A stretch of DNA of 47,605 nt from Nostoc sp. GT001 (GTDB lineage Bacteria > Cyanobacteriota > Cyanobacteriia > Cyanobacteriales > Nostocaceae), in the NCBI RefSeq assembly GCF_030382115.1, contig NZ_JAUDRJ010000003.1:6958484-7006088 (forward strand), written 5' to 3'. Each line of letters begins with the position of its first letter. Position 1 is the stretch's first letter. Positions 27,290 to 36,810 of this stretch are shown here, in pieces. The translations under genes were made by a program, and so were the position numbers. The notes beneath the pieces were generated by a model. It worked only from the letters and a program-made list of their open reading frames with translations, did not search any database and was not told where the DNA came from.

Positions 27290-27332
27290 AAAGCCGTGCA
27301 ACAGTCGTTTTTGTCGGCTGTTGCACGGCTTT
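27290..27332. terminator. Hairpin downstream of the glucan lyase-like gene
   Basis: A perfect 15-bp stem aaagccgtgcaacag (27290-27304) pairs with 27318-27332, with a 13-base loop. It is 120 bp after the stop of the minus-strand GH31 gene. The flanking A/T runs are modest on both strands, so it may act in either direction. Confidence 0.6.
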
Positions 27333-27454
27333 TATAAAAACTCAAAAACCAAGTTTTTATGCAAATTTAGGCATTGTATTTTGCCTGTATTTTGATCGAC
27401 GGACTGTTATCAAAGACTTTTCCTCACAATCTTGAAGTTTTGTAAGATCAGCCA

Positions 27455-30400
27455 TTAGAAATAGTCTGCTGTGATGGTGATGTCTGGGCTATTATCAAAC
27501 ACCTTCACAAAGCTGATATTGATGCTTTCGTTGTAATACCAAGCATTCTGAGGCGAAGAGTTGAGATTAGAACTCCCTTGCACCTGTGGAATACTTTGTC
27601 CGGCGATCTTCACACTCTTCAAACAACCTGAAGCACCTTTAGTTTCAGATGGATCGTGCAATACTGCCACAAAGAAATAGGTTTCAAGCTTTGGCGTGTA
27701 ACCATCATGAACCCGCTTTACATTAATTTCGCGAGTCTTTTTATCAGGGTAACGATGGGTAATCTCAGTCCGACGATATTCATCGTTCGCTTCCTCATCC
27801 CATCCAGAGTTCGGTGGCATCTTAAAAGCAGAAGAACGGCTCACACCATCATCTAAGAACATGGTATACTTACCACTCACACCCGGATAGACATTCAGAG
27901 TAATCGGATTAGGCTTACCTTCCTTATTCAGCTGTCCTACATATTGTTCCAATTCAATCGTCGGAATGATAGCACCCGCACGCACATACATCGGCACAAT
28001 GAAGTTAATATGATCGCCTTCCAGATTAAGACTAGCATCAAAATCTCGGATAGTTGTTCCACCCTCAACAACACTCCCAAGGGGCATAGTATTGTTCATA
28101 AAACAGTACCAATCGCTGCCGTAGGGAACATAAACATCCCGCTTGCCGTAGTTTTTCTCAATTGATTGAGGTTCCTGGGGATCTAAAACCGGAGCAATCA
28201 ACAGATCCTTGCCCACAAAGAATTCATTGTCTAGGAAAGCTTCTTTGTCATTGTAGAGGGATTGATCGCCGGGATCGTTAATAAACAGGGGTCTGGATAT
28301 CGGTAGTCCACTCAGGGAGTTTTCAAACATCCCATCGTAGAACAACTGCATCAGCCGATAGCGCAATTCAATGTAATGCTTGCAAATCGGCAGTACCATC
28401 CGGTACAGATTTTGCGGTTCGGGCAGCTTGCCACCCTGATATTGGTTAAACCATTCTACATACATGAATGGTTCTTGAAACTCTTTACGCCCTTTGCGGA
28501 CATAATGATTCCGAAACCAGGGCAAGAAAGCACCCGCCGCCGTCCAGCGAATCAGCAATTCTGGACTAGCCCATTTGCCTTCATCCACCGCTGAAGCTTC
28601 AAAACCGCCAATGTCCTGCCCATTGATAGCTAATCCGCACAAACCAAGAGACAGCACTTGAGAGACATTCATCTTCAGAAAATCCCAGTCGGAAGAGTTG
28701 TCACCATTCCACAATCCTGCATAGCGATGGACACCGCTGAAGCTACCGCGTCCAATGATAAAGTTCCGCTTGTTTTTTCTTTCGCTTAAGTTCGGGTATC
28801 TGGAATCTTTGATTTCGTGCAGACGGTTTAATCCCTGATACGTGGCTTTGTGAAGATTGTAAGAGTACAAATTCCACACCTTAATCGCTGGAGTTAATGT
28901 CGGCTCGGCATCAGAGTGGGAATTATCCGTCACTAATAAACGGAAAGGAAAGCCCTTCATATCCCCACGATAATCGCGGATAGCAGGTGTTGTCATATCC
29001 TGCCAAACCATTTCTAGCCCCATCGAATAGAGGTATTTATATTGGGTTCCCCACCAATCACGTACCTCTTGCCGACCTAAATCCGCGTAATGACCAGAAG
29101 CCCCTAGCTCATTACCGTTAGAATCGTTGCCGTAGTAAACCCCACCAATATAGGGTTCCCCACTATTGAAACCTTCAACATACCCATTATTGGGAGAGAA
29201 TTGATGACCGCTACCGTAAAGCTGGTAAATTTTGCTATCAGGATTTCCGGGATCGTAACGTCTGTCTATGACGAAAAACCCTTTGTCCTTAGCCTCAGCG
29301 TAAGTTGAATAATTGGGGTCTAGGCGGCTAATCACTGGGGTGATATTGGTGCTGCATTTCACGCCCTGTTCTTTCAAGTTGTGAAACATTTCGTAGGGGT
29401 TGGGGAATTTCTCTGTATCAATCGTGAAGGTTTGGTAATTCTTCTGGATATCTACATCGACATGCATACCATCAAGGGGAATTTGGTATTCCCGATGCTT
29501 GCGGACTGCCCATTCTACGATATCTTGACGTTCGTAGCCATAACAACCTTGTTGATATCCCAAGCAGTAGCGGGGTTTCAAGCGCGGTCTGCCCACAATT
29601 TCGGTATAACTATCTAGGATGTTGGCAGGGTTATGTCCGATAAAAAAATAAAAGTCAAGATCCCCAAAGCGAGTCCCAATCATATAGCGACTGGAGTTGA
29701 TATAACCGATATCCACTAGGACTTGACCAGTATTATCAATAAAAACGCCAGTGACGCTATCGTGTTCGGGAACGCCATGAAATTCGTAAAAGAACGGTTC
29801 TGAGTGGTAAAGAGGTTCTCGGGGATCTAAAGGACCGCGATCGTAAACTTGCCGATACCGCATATTATCGAAGTTGAAATAGTTGACTTGTGCGGTATTT
29901 TTGCTTAGAGATTGCCCGCCTTGTTCGCCAAAGCCAACATATTTGGCATTGGCTGGCTTGTTCACTGCCTGGATAATGGCGTAATCATTATTTCCGTTAG
30001 GGGTATAGTAAATCGGAGTATCTGCCGTCTGCCAAACAATATACTCTTCATGGGGAGCAAACATATAGACCGTAATTGAAAATGGCTGATGATTGACAAC
30101 CACTTTCATTTCTGGATTATTATCTACATTCTTCGTCACCAGTTCAATGCCGTTGCTGACATCTTTTACTACTTCAATGTCAAAATGTTCGTGATTCTCG
30201 GTCAGTCTCGTCAAATCTTCAAAGTTGTTCAAAAGTACTGAAGGACTATTTTTTGAAGAATAGTCCTTGGCAGTTTTTTTAGGATTGAAGCGCAACCGGA
30301 AAGTATCTTTTTGCGGGAACTGTATGAGTATACTGCATGGATTGCCATCACTCTTGCTAAAATTCAGCGTCAAAGTTTTTGAGTCTGCATCGAAGGCATG

Positions 30401-30505
30401 ACTTTTGACTTCTAGAAGCTTCTCCCATTCTTTATACCTACCAAAATACTCTTCTACTTTGAGAAATTTGTAGGCTCTTTTTTCAGAAAAAATTATATTC
30501 GACAT
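27455..30505 (-). CDS. GH31 family protein, probable alpha-1,4-glucan lyase
   Basis: Alpha-1,4-glucan lyase (EC 4.2.2.13) cuts starch or glycogen from the non-reducing end by elimination, giving 1,5-anhydrofructose. The 1016 aa (ATG 30505; an in-frame TTG seven codons earlier is also open) match the length of red-algal lyases. The catalytic nucleophile lies in GLEMVWQDMTTPAI (Asp503), where hydrolases of GH31 have WxDMNE. WQDMT is the form known from Gracilariopsis lyases. Other lyase-like blocks are MHVDVDIQKNYQTFT, CSTNITPVISR, RQEVRDWWGTQYKYLYSMG, and the acid/base Asp602 in GLWNGDNSSDW with INGQDIGGF after it. There is no signal peptide, so the likely substrate is cytoplasmic glycogen. 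A cupin-like gene lies upstream in the same direction. An ordinary alpha-glucosidase is the main alternative; the motif argues against it. Confidence 0.8.
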   Translation of the reverse strand: MSNIIFSEKRAYKFLKVEEYFGRYKEWEKLLEVKSHAFDADSKTLTLNFSKSDGNPCSILIQFPQKDTFRLRFNPKKTAKDYSSKNSPSVLLNNFEDLTRLTENHEHFDIEVVKDVSNGIELVTKNVDNNPEMKVVVNHQPFSITVYMFAPHEEYIVWQTADTPIYYTPNGNNDYAIIQAVNKPANAKYVGFGEQGGQSLSKNTAQVNYFNFDNMRYRQVYDRGPLDPREPLYHSEPFFYEFHGVPEHDSVTGVFIDNTGQVLVDIGYINSSRYMIGTRFGDLDFYFFIGHNPANILDSYTEIVGRPRLKPRYCLGYQQGCYGYERQDIVEWAVRKHREYQIPLDGMHVDVDIQKNYQTFTIDTEKFPNPYEMFHNLKEQGVKCSTNITPVISRLDPNYSTYAEAKDKGFFVIDRRYDPGNPDSKIYQLYGSGHQFSPNNGYVEGFNSGEPYIGGVYYGNDSNGNELGASGHYADLGRQEVRDWWGTQYKYLYSMGLEMVWQDMTTPAIRDYRGDMKGFPFRLLVTDNSHSDAEPTLTPAIKVWNLYSYNLHKATYQGLNRLHEIKDSRYPNLSERKNKRNFIIGRGSFSGVHRYAGLWNGDNSSDWDFLKMNVSQVLSLGLCGLAINGQDIGGFEASAVDEGKWASPELLIRWTAAGAFLPWFRNHYVRKGRKEFQEPFMYVEWFNQYQGGKLPEPQNLYRMVLPICKHYIELRYRLMQLFYDGMFENSLSGLPISRPLFINDPGDQSLYNDKEAFLDNEFFVGKDLLIAPVLDPQEPQSIEKNYGKRDVYVPYGSDWYCFMNNTMPLGSVVEGGTTIRDFDASLNLEGDHINFIVPMYVRAGAIIPTIELEQYVGQLNKEGKPNPITLNVYPGVSGKYTMFLDDGVSRSSAFKMPPNSGWDEEANDEYRRTEITHRYPDKKTREINVKRVHDGYTPKLETYFFVAVLHDPSETKGASGCLKSVKIAGQSIPQVQGSSNLNSSPQNAWYYNESINISFVKVFDNSPDITITADYF

Positions 30506-30786
30506 GATTATGCTCTGGTAGTACAAAATTGTCTCAATCGCTCAGTGATTAAAATCATTCACCATCAGATTTATCTGAATCTAAAGCGAATAAATTCTAT
30601 TCTTGTTATTATTGAAGGAAATTGTGTGAGAGACTGACTGAGGTAGAGCTACCTTAACTTCCTACCCCAGACTCTCAAGATTAAGTAGTGCAATCTGTTG
30701 GAGCCAAGGACAAAGGATGTGACTGGTAATTAGCGATCGCCATGTCATAATTTAGTTGGCAATCTCCCTCAATAAAGTTGCTTAGT

Positions 30787-31545
30787 TTAAGCTTTAGCCA
30801 ACGGATGATATTCTATTGCCATCCAAATACAATCTGTATCTGCGTAATATTGATGCCACGGATAAATGTATTTGCTGTTTTCTTCAACTTGACAAAATGG
30901 CACAGCAGTTGTAAAACCTGGACTCATTAACATGTCTTCATAGAGAGTGCCATAATCTTGAGCTTTGAACTTCTGCATTCTGCCAGTACCAAATATCTCT
31001 GTATGGATTTCTATGAAGTCATGCTTGTTGTGTATGAAACAATTGGTGTGTGAGGGGGCAAACCATAAGTTGAGTTTTACGACAAAGCTTTGCTTTTCAC
31101 TCGGCGTCTTTGCTTGCCTCGTCATGTAATACGGGTCGATCTCTACAATACCCGCGTCATCTTGTGGCGATTTCCATAGAGGTGTATTCTTAGGATAGGG
31201 GAGTTCGCTAGTGTCGCCACCATTGGGAGAGTCTGCCATAGTATCGCCTAATAGAACCCAACCCTCTTCCAAAATAATATTTCCGATATTGGTGGTGTCT
31301 TTTACCTCGATCAATATCAGTGCTTGAGCCTTCTCGATGGTTATGTCTTTGAGGATAGTTGAGGAGAAAGCAGGAATGATATTTCTAACGGGCTGACCAA
31401 CTGAAACATCCCACATATGTGGGTTAACTACAATCGTTTCGTTGTTGATGTAATAATTGGTTACATCAACAACGTATTTCGCATCTATGTGCGAACCGGA
31501 AAAGTTTAACTGCTTTTCCACGTTATGTATCAGCGTGCTTGTCAT
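30787..31545 (-). CDS. Cupin-like protein of unknown function
   Basis: The 252-aa product has no named family that I can assign. Its second half looks like a metal-binding cupin: H172 and H175 in FIHNKHDFIEIHTEIFGTG, H181 and E183 in the same block, then YIYPWHQYYADTDCIWMAIEYH with H231 and H247. The first half may be a second, degenerate beta-barrel. GAGGAA stands before ATG 31545. It lies 281 bp upstream of the probable glucan lyase on the same strand. The known enzymes that act on 1,5-anhydrofructose (aldos-2-ulose dehydratase and ascopyrone tautomerase) include cupin-type domains, so a downstream role is an attractive inference but no more. Confidence 0.6.
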   Translation of the reverse strand: MTSTLIHNVEKQLNFSGSHIDAKYVVDVTNYYINNETIVVNPHMWDVSVGQPVRNIIPAFSSTILKDITIEKAQALILIEVKDTTNIGNIILEEGWVLLGDTMADSPNGGDTSELPYPKNTPLWKSPQDDAGIVEIDPYYMTRQAKTPSEKQSFVVKLNLWFAPSHTNCFIHNKHDFIEIHTEIFGTGRMQKFKAQDYGTLYEDMLMSPGFTTAVPFCQVEENSKYIYPWHQYYADTDCIWMAIEYHPLAKA

Positions 31546-32464
31546 AATTTACTTTTCCTCTGCTCGACAAAATCTACTCACAGCAAACAAAGCAGTTGAG
31601 AGCATTCACTTACTGTTTGAATACAAACTGTCGGTGGCACTTGCTCCACCTAAGCTAATTGACACGTGCCCCAGCGGGCATTACTTAAAATTCTCTTCAA
31701 CACTTTATTAAAAGTTGAATGCAAATACAAGGACAGTTAAGACAGTTAATAAACATTTAATAAATTCTTAATAACTGTATAGTTGCTATGTATTAGCGTG
31801 TATTTTCAAACTTGCCCGAAAATATGAGCAGACAACAAGCTTTTATTTTGCGTTGACTCTGGCTTTTATCCTTAGTGCAACTTGCGCTTTTTTCAGTGTT
31901 TATCCGTCTCATAGGTGCGGACTTTCCATTTTGTTTCGTAAAAAAATTTTACAAATTATTTAATTCACCACTACATCAAGACTCTGAAAGTACCTGCATA
32001 AATTGTGGAACTTATTTATTATTAGCCAACATCTTATCTAACATTCAACAATACAGTTAATTGCATGTTGATACAATGATTTTTGAATGATTTTTTGTTA
32101 TAGAAAAAACGTAAAAAATCAGTAATCTTGAACACATTATCTATCTATAGAATGATGTATTTCACATTCTGAAACAATAAGCATACTCAAAAATTTGGTT
32201 TTCGCAGGTAATTTTGCCAATAAGTAAAATTAAGGTTTCTCTCGATGAAACCAGAAGTAAACACTTACAAGGCGCAAAAATGTGGGTAATTGACACAAAA
32301 CTTGTATTCTTCACGACAGCTATTGTTGCAACAAAAGTGTAATGATTATCGGGATTGTGCGTGAGAACGTCAATCTTGTGGGCAGTTATTCTTTATGAAT
32401 CGTTAATCTATCACTGGCATTTTAAATAATTTCCTGTAAAATGCTGACTATAAACTCCGGTAAA
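31546..32464. other. Divergent intergenic region, no gene seen
   Basis: About 0.9 kb of AT-rich sequence separates the cupin-like gene (-) from ssuD (+) and must hold both promoters. Short open frames here lack ribosome sites and family features. No repeat element of the type seen elsewhere was noticed. Confidence 0.5.
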
Positions 32465-32481
32465 TCGATCGATTTATCGTA
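32461..32481 (+). promoter_or_regulatory. Perfect palindrome and shared motif before ssuD
   Basis: taaatcgatcgattta (32461-32476) is a perfect 16-bp palindrome. With the following tcgta it forms the 17-nt motif tcgatcgatttatcgta (32465-32481), which recurs with changes at 24109, 26922 and 39251. It ends 30 bp before the ssuD start, a position suited to an operator. Confidence 0.45.
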
Positions 32482-32511
32482 GCACATGTACTTGTACCCT
32501 GTCTGACACAA

Positions 32512-33660
32512 ATGCAAATTCTTTGGTTTATTCCTACTGGATCTCATGACGGACGCTATTTAGGCACAGATATTGGTTCTCGTGTTGTCACACCTGATTA
32601 TTTACAACAAATTGCCCAAGCTGTGGATAGTTTAGGCTACACTGGCGCATTGTTACCCACAGGAAGTTCTTGCGAAGACGCTTGGATAACCGCCGCTGCT
32701 TTCATCTCTGTCACCAAGCAGATGAAATTTCTGGTGGCAATTCGTCCAGGAATTACTTCCCCAAGTGTTGCTGCACGGATGGCAGCAACATTTGACCGAA
32801 TTTCTCAAGGAAGATTGTTAATTAATGTAGTGACAGGTGGAGATCCGGTGCAGTTGGCTGGGGATGGCTTGCATCTTAGTCATGACGATCGCTATGATTT
32901 AACCGATGAATTTCTCAGAGTTTGGCGGGGTATCGTCAGTGGAGAAACAGTCGATTTTAAAGGAAACTACCTGGATATTAAAGGCGGTAAACTCTTATTT
33001 CCACCAGTTCAAAAACCCTATCCGCCCTTGTGGTTTGGTGGCTCATCTGCTGCCGCCAAGCGGGTTGCTGCTAAACATATAGATGTTTACCTGACTTGGG
33101 GTGAACCTCCACAACAAGTGGGCCAAAAGATTGCCGAAGTTAAGAAATTGGCGGCTGAACAAGGCAGAACAGTCCGTTTTGGGATTCGCTTGCATGTAAT
33201 TGTGCGAGAAACCGAGTCAGCTGCTTGGGATGCAGCCAATGAGCTAATTAAGTATGTCGATGAGGATGCGATCGCTAAAGCTCAGAAAGACTTAGCTCAA
33301 TCTGATTCTGAAGGACAGCGGCGCATGAGTCAACTACATAGTGGTAGTCGAGCAGCCTTAGAGATTAGCCCCAACCTCTGGACAGGAATTGGATTAGTGC
33401 GGGGTGGTGCTGGTACAGCCTTAGTTGGAGATCCCGACACCGTTGCTGCTAGGATGCTGGAATATCGCAATTTGGGGATAGAAACATTCGTTTTCTCTGG
33501 GTATCCCCATTTAGAAGAAGCGTATCGCACCGCTGAATTATTATTTCCACGTCTACCTTTGCAGAATGAACCTGCACCTTTAACGCCACCAGTCTTAAGT
33601 CCTATTGGCAAAGATTTCGCCAATGAAAAAATTGCGAAACAATTAACAAGTGCTTCATGA
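32512..33660 (+). CDS. ssuD: FMNH2-dependent alkanesulfonate monooxygenase
   Basis: This bacterial-luciferase-fold monooxygenase uses reduced FMN and oxygen to release sulfite from alkanesulfonates. The 382 aa match SsuD. Typical segments are the N-terminal [101 protein letters not shown] and [12 protein letters not shown] flavin reductase (SsuE) is not seen nearby, so reduced flavin must come from elsewhere. The gene heads the ssuD-ssuC-ssuB series. No strong Shine-Dalgarno is visible. Confidence 0.93.
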   Translation: MQILWFIPTGSHDGRYLGTDIGSRVVTPDYLQQIAQAVDSLGYTGALLPTGSSCEDAWITAAAFISVTKQMKFLVAIRPGITSPSVAARMAATFDRISQGRLLINVVTGGDPVQLAGDGLHLSHDDRYDLTDEFLRVWRGIVSGETVDFKGNYLDIKGGKLLFPPVQKPYPPLWFGGSSAAAKRVAAKHIDVYLTWGEPPQQVGQKIAEVKKLAAEQGRTVRFGIRLHVIVRETESAAWDAANELIKYVDEDAIAKAQKDLAQSDSEGQRRMSQLHSGSRAALEISPNLWTGIGLVRGGAGTALVGDPDTVAARMLEYRNLGIETFVFSGYPHLEEAYRTAELLFPRLPLQNEPAPLTPPVLSPIGKDFANEKIAKQLTSAS

Positions 33661-33758
33661 CTTAATAATTCGTAATTCGTAATTAAAGAGCAAGTTGCGA
33701 ATTATGCCAACGATGCTTCTAGATTAATCCTTGTGGACAATCTAAAATCCCAAATCCC

Positions 33759-34589
33759 ATGACTATTTCTCTTAAACAGACCAAAAGCAACAACAATATA
33801 ATATTTCTGAACGGCTTGTGGGAAAACCAACAATTCCAGAAATTAGTTCCTTGGATTGTACCTGTTACCGTACTAGTTCTTTGGGAATTTGCTTCCAGAA
33901 CTGGCCTACTTTCCAGCAGGATTTTACCAGCACCAAGTGGTGTAATTGCTACAGCGATTAAACTAGGATCGACTGGAGAACTGTTCCAACATATAGGAAT
34001 TAGTGCTGGGCGGGCGATATCTGGTTTTATAGTTGGTGGCAGTATTGGCTTTAGTTTAGGATTGCTCAATGGCTTTTCCCGTGTAGCAGAAAAGTTATTG
34101 GATAGTTCCTTACAAATGCTTCGTACTATCCCTAATTTGGCATTAATTCCGCTAGTGATTCTCTGGTTTGGTATTGGCGATCAAGCTAGATTATTTCTAG
34201 TGTCTATGGGGGTATTTTTCCCATTATATCTCAATACATTTCATGGCATCCGCAGTGTTGACCCTGGACTGATTGAAATGGGAAAAGTCTATGGATTAAA
34301 AACACCACAACTTCTCTGGCAAATAATTTTTCCAGGAGCTTTGTCTTCGATTCTCGTTGGTGTCCGTTTTTCCTTGGGGATTATGTGGTTGACACTAATT
34401 GTGGCAGAAACGATCGCGGCAGATTCTGGTCTTGGTTATATGGCAATGAATGCCCGTGAGTTTATGCAAACCGATGTTGTGGTTTTAAGTATTGTAATCT
34501 ATGCACTGCTGGGTAAATTAGCAGATGCTGTCGCCAGAGGATTAGAAACAAAATTCTTGGCTTGGAACCCCAATTACCAAAAGTCATAA
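33759..34589 (+). CDS. ssuC: Sulfonate ABC transporter permease
   Basis: This inner-membrane permease of 276 aa has about six hydrophobic segments, the first at about 28-45 (LVPWIVPVTVLVLWEFA). The ATPase-contacting EAA loop reads DPGLIEMGKVYGLKTPQLLWQIIFPGALSS. The family's RTIPNLALIPLVILWFGIGD segment is clear. It stands between ssuD and ssuB in the same direction, with about 100 and 145 bp gaps. Its binding protein is not in this series; those at 14.8 and 20.8 kb are candidates. Confidence 0.92.
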   Translation: MTISLKQTKSNNNIIFLNGLWENQQFQKLVPWIVPVTVLVLWEFASRTGLLSSRILPAPSGVIATAIKLGSTGELFQHIGISAGRAISGFIVGGSIGFSLGLLNGFSRVAEKLLDSSLQMLRTIPNLALIPLVILWFGIGDQARLFLVSMGVFFPLYLNTFHGIRSVDPGLIEMGKVYGLKTPQLLWQIIFPGALSSILVGVRFSLGIMWLTLIVAETIAADSGLGYMAMNAREFMQTDVVVLSIVIYALLGKLADAVARGLETKFLAWNPNYQKS

Positions 34590-34720
34590 AAGCTAAACTC
34601 ACCAGACTCAAAGGTTGAAAATTCCTGATTTTAACTTTTGAATTCTATTAATTTTGACTGTGATTTGCTTTCTTCAACGTCTGATCAATCAAATAAATAA
34701 TAATTCCAGTTGTTCTCGAA

Positions 34721-34727
34721 AAGGAGG
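34721..34727 (+). promoter_or_regulatory. Ribosome binding site deciding the ssuB start
   Basis: aaggagg, a full-strength Shine-Dalgarno, lies eight bases before GTG 34736 and only two before the TTG at 34730. It supports the GTG as start. Confidence 0.7.
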
Positions 34728-34735
34728 TTTTGCAA

Positions 34736-35506
34736 GTGAGTTCAAATGTACAGGGTACACAATTAAGTATTTTGGATTTGACGAAAGCTTTTGGTAATAA
34801 AACTGTTTTAAACTCGCTGAATTTAGAAGTTGAAGCAGGTGAGTTTGTCGCTATTGTTGGACGAAGTGGTTGTGGCAAGAGTACCTTATTGCGTCTGGTG
34901 TCAGGATTAGATAGAGCAACTTCAGGCGGAATACTATTGGATGGAGAACCACTGCGTAGACTCAGCCGCTCCGTAACAGTGATGTTTCAAGATCCCCGCT
35001 TGCTGCCGTGGAAGCGCGTTGTTCAGAACGTGGGGTTGGGCTTAGAAGGTAATTGGCGTGAAAAAGCTTTGTGGGCACTCAATAAAGTCGGACTCAAAGA
35101 TAGGGCTGATGAGTGGCCTTATATTTTGTCTGGAGGACAACGGCAACGGGTATCATTGGCCAGAGCGTTAGTTAGTCAGCCCCGTTTGTTGTTGCTAGAT
35201 GAACCTTTGGGAGCATTGGATGCTCTAACTCGGTTAGAGATGCAGGGTTTGATTGAAAACTTATGGCAAGAACGAAGATTTACTGCATTTTTGGTTACTC
35301 ATGATGTAGAAGAGGCTGTGGCGTTAGCAGACCGAGTGATAGTGATTGATGAAGGAAAGATTTCTATGGATTTGCCTGTGAGACTTTCACGCCCACGAGA
35401 TAGAAGTAGCGAAGTGTTTATCAATATCAGAGAAGCAGTTTTAGAGCAAGTAATGAGCAATGAAAGTACTCGGCTAAACAACCAGTTATTACAGCTGAGT
35501 AGTTGA
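34736..35506 (+). CDS. ssuB: Sulfonate ABC transporter ATPase
   Basis: This ABC ATPase energises SsuC. Walker A is [12 protein letters not shown], the Q-loop [13 protein letters not shown] (the RLLPW form typical of NitT/TauT/Ssu ATPases), the signature [15 protein letters not shown] and Walker [13 protein letters not shown]. The switch histidine is in VTHDVEEA. The start is set at GTG 34736 (SSNVQGTQ.., 256 aa) because AAGGAGG at 34721-34727 is at the ideal distance; an in-frame TTG at 34730 would be only two bases from it. Confidence 0.92.
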   Translation: MSSNVQGTQLSILDLTKAFGNKTVLNSLNLEVEAGEFVAIVGRSGCGKSTLLRLVSGLDRATSGGILLDGEPLRRLSRSVTVMFQDPRLLPWKRVVQNVGLGLEGNWREKALWALNKVGLKDRADEWPYILSGGQRQRVSLARALVSQPRLLLLDEPLGALDALTRLEMQGLIENLWQERRFTAFLVTHDVEEAVALADRVIVIDEGKISMDLPVRLSRPRDRSSEVFINIREAVLEQVMSNESTRLNNQLLQLSS

Positions 35507-35763
35507 AATTTAAGCTTTTTGTAGTCAATCAATATTAAACTTGAGGTAGCTGCGGTAAATATGCTACTTCGAGATTAAAACTTGCCTATACCAATAAAGA
35601 ATATTTATGAATACTCAAAATACCTCTTAACTCTACTCTCTGCCAGTCTGGGGGATTTTTTATATATTCACGATCTAGACAAACTAAAATATAATAATCT
35701 TAATCTATATTGCTTTATTGAAAATAAATAATACACAAATATCTATCATTTATATTGAATCTA

Positions 35764-36267
35764 ATGATCGTCAAAAAATTAACAAAGTATGATGCAGAAG
35801 ATTATAGACAGATCAGACTAGAAGCTTTAGATAAAAATCCAGATTCATTTGGCACAACATATCAAGAAGAAGTAATTAAGACGATAGAACAATTTCGGGA
35901 TAGAATTCCAGCAGATAACAATAATTTTATTTTGGGATATTTTGAGGATAAAAATTTAATTGGGATAGTCGCATTTCATCAAGAATCAAGAATAAAACTC
36001 AGGCATAAAGCATATATTAGTAGCATGTATGTTCAACAAGAATATCGGGGAAAGGGTGTAGGTAAATTATTATTAAATGAATTAATTGAAAGAGCAAAAG
36101 CTATTAATGAGGTGGAAATTTTATTAATTGATATTGTTAAAAGCAACTTTTTAGCAAAACCACTTTATTTATCATTGGGCTTTCAAATATATGGAACAGA
36201 GAAAAGAGCGTATCAATATAATAACCAATATTTTGATCTAGAGTTTATGTATTTACAGATTAAATAA
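35764..36267 (+). CDS. GNAT-family N-acetyltransferase
   Basis: The 167-aa product (ATG 35764; an in-frame TTG three codons earlier is less likely) has the GNAT fold. The acetyl-CoA loop is VQQEYRGKGVGKLLLNELIERA (about 86-107), preceded by the strand AYISSMYV and followed by the C-terminal LSLGFQIYGTEKRA. The acceptor is unknown. The gene is distinctly AT-richer than its neighbours and stands alone after the ssu series, so it may have been acquired separately. Confidence 0.82.
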   Translation: MIVKKLTKYDAEDYRQIRLEALDKNPDSFGTTYQEEVIKTIEQFRDRIPADNNNFILGYFEDKNLIGIVAFHQESRIKLRHKAYISSMYVQQEYRGKGVGKLLLNELIERAKAINEVEILLIDIVKSNFLAKPLYLSLGFQIYGTEKRAYQYNNQYFDLEFMYLQIK

Positions 36268-36280
36268 TCGTTCCTAATTC

Positions 36281-36411
36281 CATTCTGAATTCTGACTCAC
36301 CTCGACTCCTTTCGACTTCTCTACGAGACGCTACGCGTTAGCGGAGCTTTCGCTTTAGCGATACGCTCAAGGCAAGTCGCTCGGCGACCACCTGACTCCT
36401 GAATTCTTACA
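36281..36411. repeat. Dispersed composite repeat
   Basis: Arms of the 'tgaattctgactc'/'actcctgaattct' type flank a palindrome-rich core (gagacgctacgcgttagcggagc.. and ..gctcggcgaccacctg). It resembles 27043-27190 in layout and ends. The remaining gap to 36663 is plain, with no gene seen. Confidence 0.65.
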
Positions 36412-36663
36412 AATAATCAGCCTTGAAATATTACTAAATATCATCATAATTTGTGCCAATAAAAAATGGCACTCAGTTTTGTCAAACATAGGCAATTTCC
36501 AGAGATATAGAATTCCTATTTGATTTGTGAACAAGACTCAGTACGGATCTATCCATTCTTTCCTGTTCGCTGTCCTCTATTCCCTGTGCCCTGTCTACGC
36601 AACCAAATTCAGGAATCAAACCGGATTCCTATAGCCTTGTCAATAAAGAAGAGGTAATCTACA

Positions 36664-36807
36664 ATGAAGCTCATTTTGCCGCTCGATCTGGTTACTGACA
36701 TTGAGCCACATCTACCATCCAATACACAGATTGTACGAGTAGATGAGGTGCTGCCGATTGAGTTGCACAATCCAAAATCCAAAACTAAAAATGGAATTAG
36801 GGAGTAG
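36664..36807 (+). pseudogene. Truncated N-terminal copy of the following dehydrogenase
   Basis: A 47-codon frame with its own GAGGT ribosome site begins MKLILPLDLVTDIEPHLPSN and corresponds to MVKLILPDHLIADIKPYLPSN of the next gene, three bases downstream. The match fades after about 27 residues. The rest (HNPKSKTKNG) is translation of an intergenic 'ccaaaatccaaaa' repeat. It looks like a partial, diverged duplicate. Translation ending just before the next start could influence expression of that gene. Confidence 0.6.
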
Positions 36808-36810
36808 CTA

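Noticed and set aside
31875..32060. 61-codon hydrophobic frame in the cupin/ssuD gap
   Set aside because: No ribosome binding site; composition follows the AT-rich spacer.
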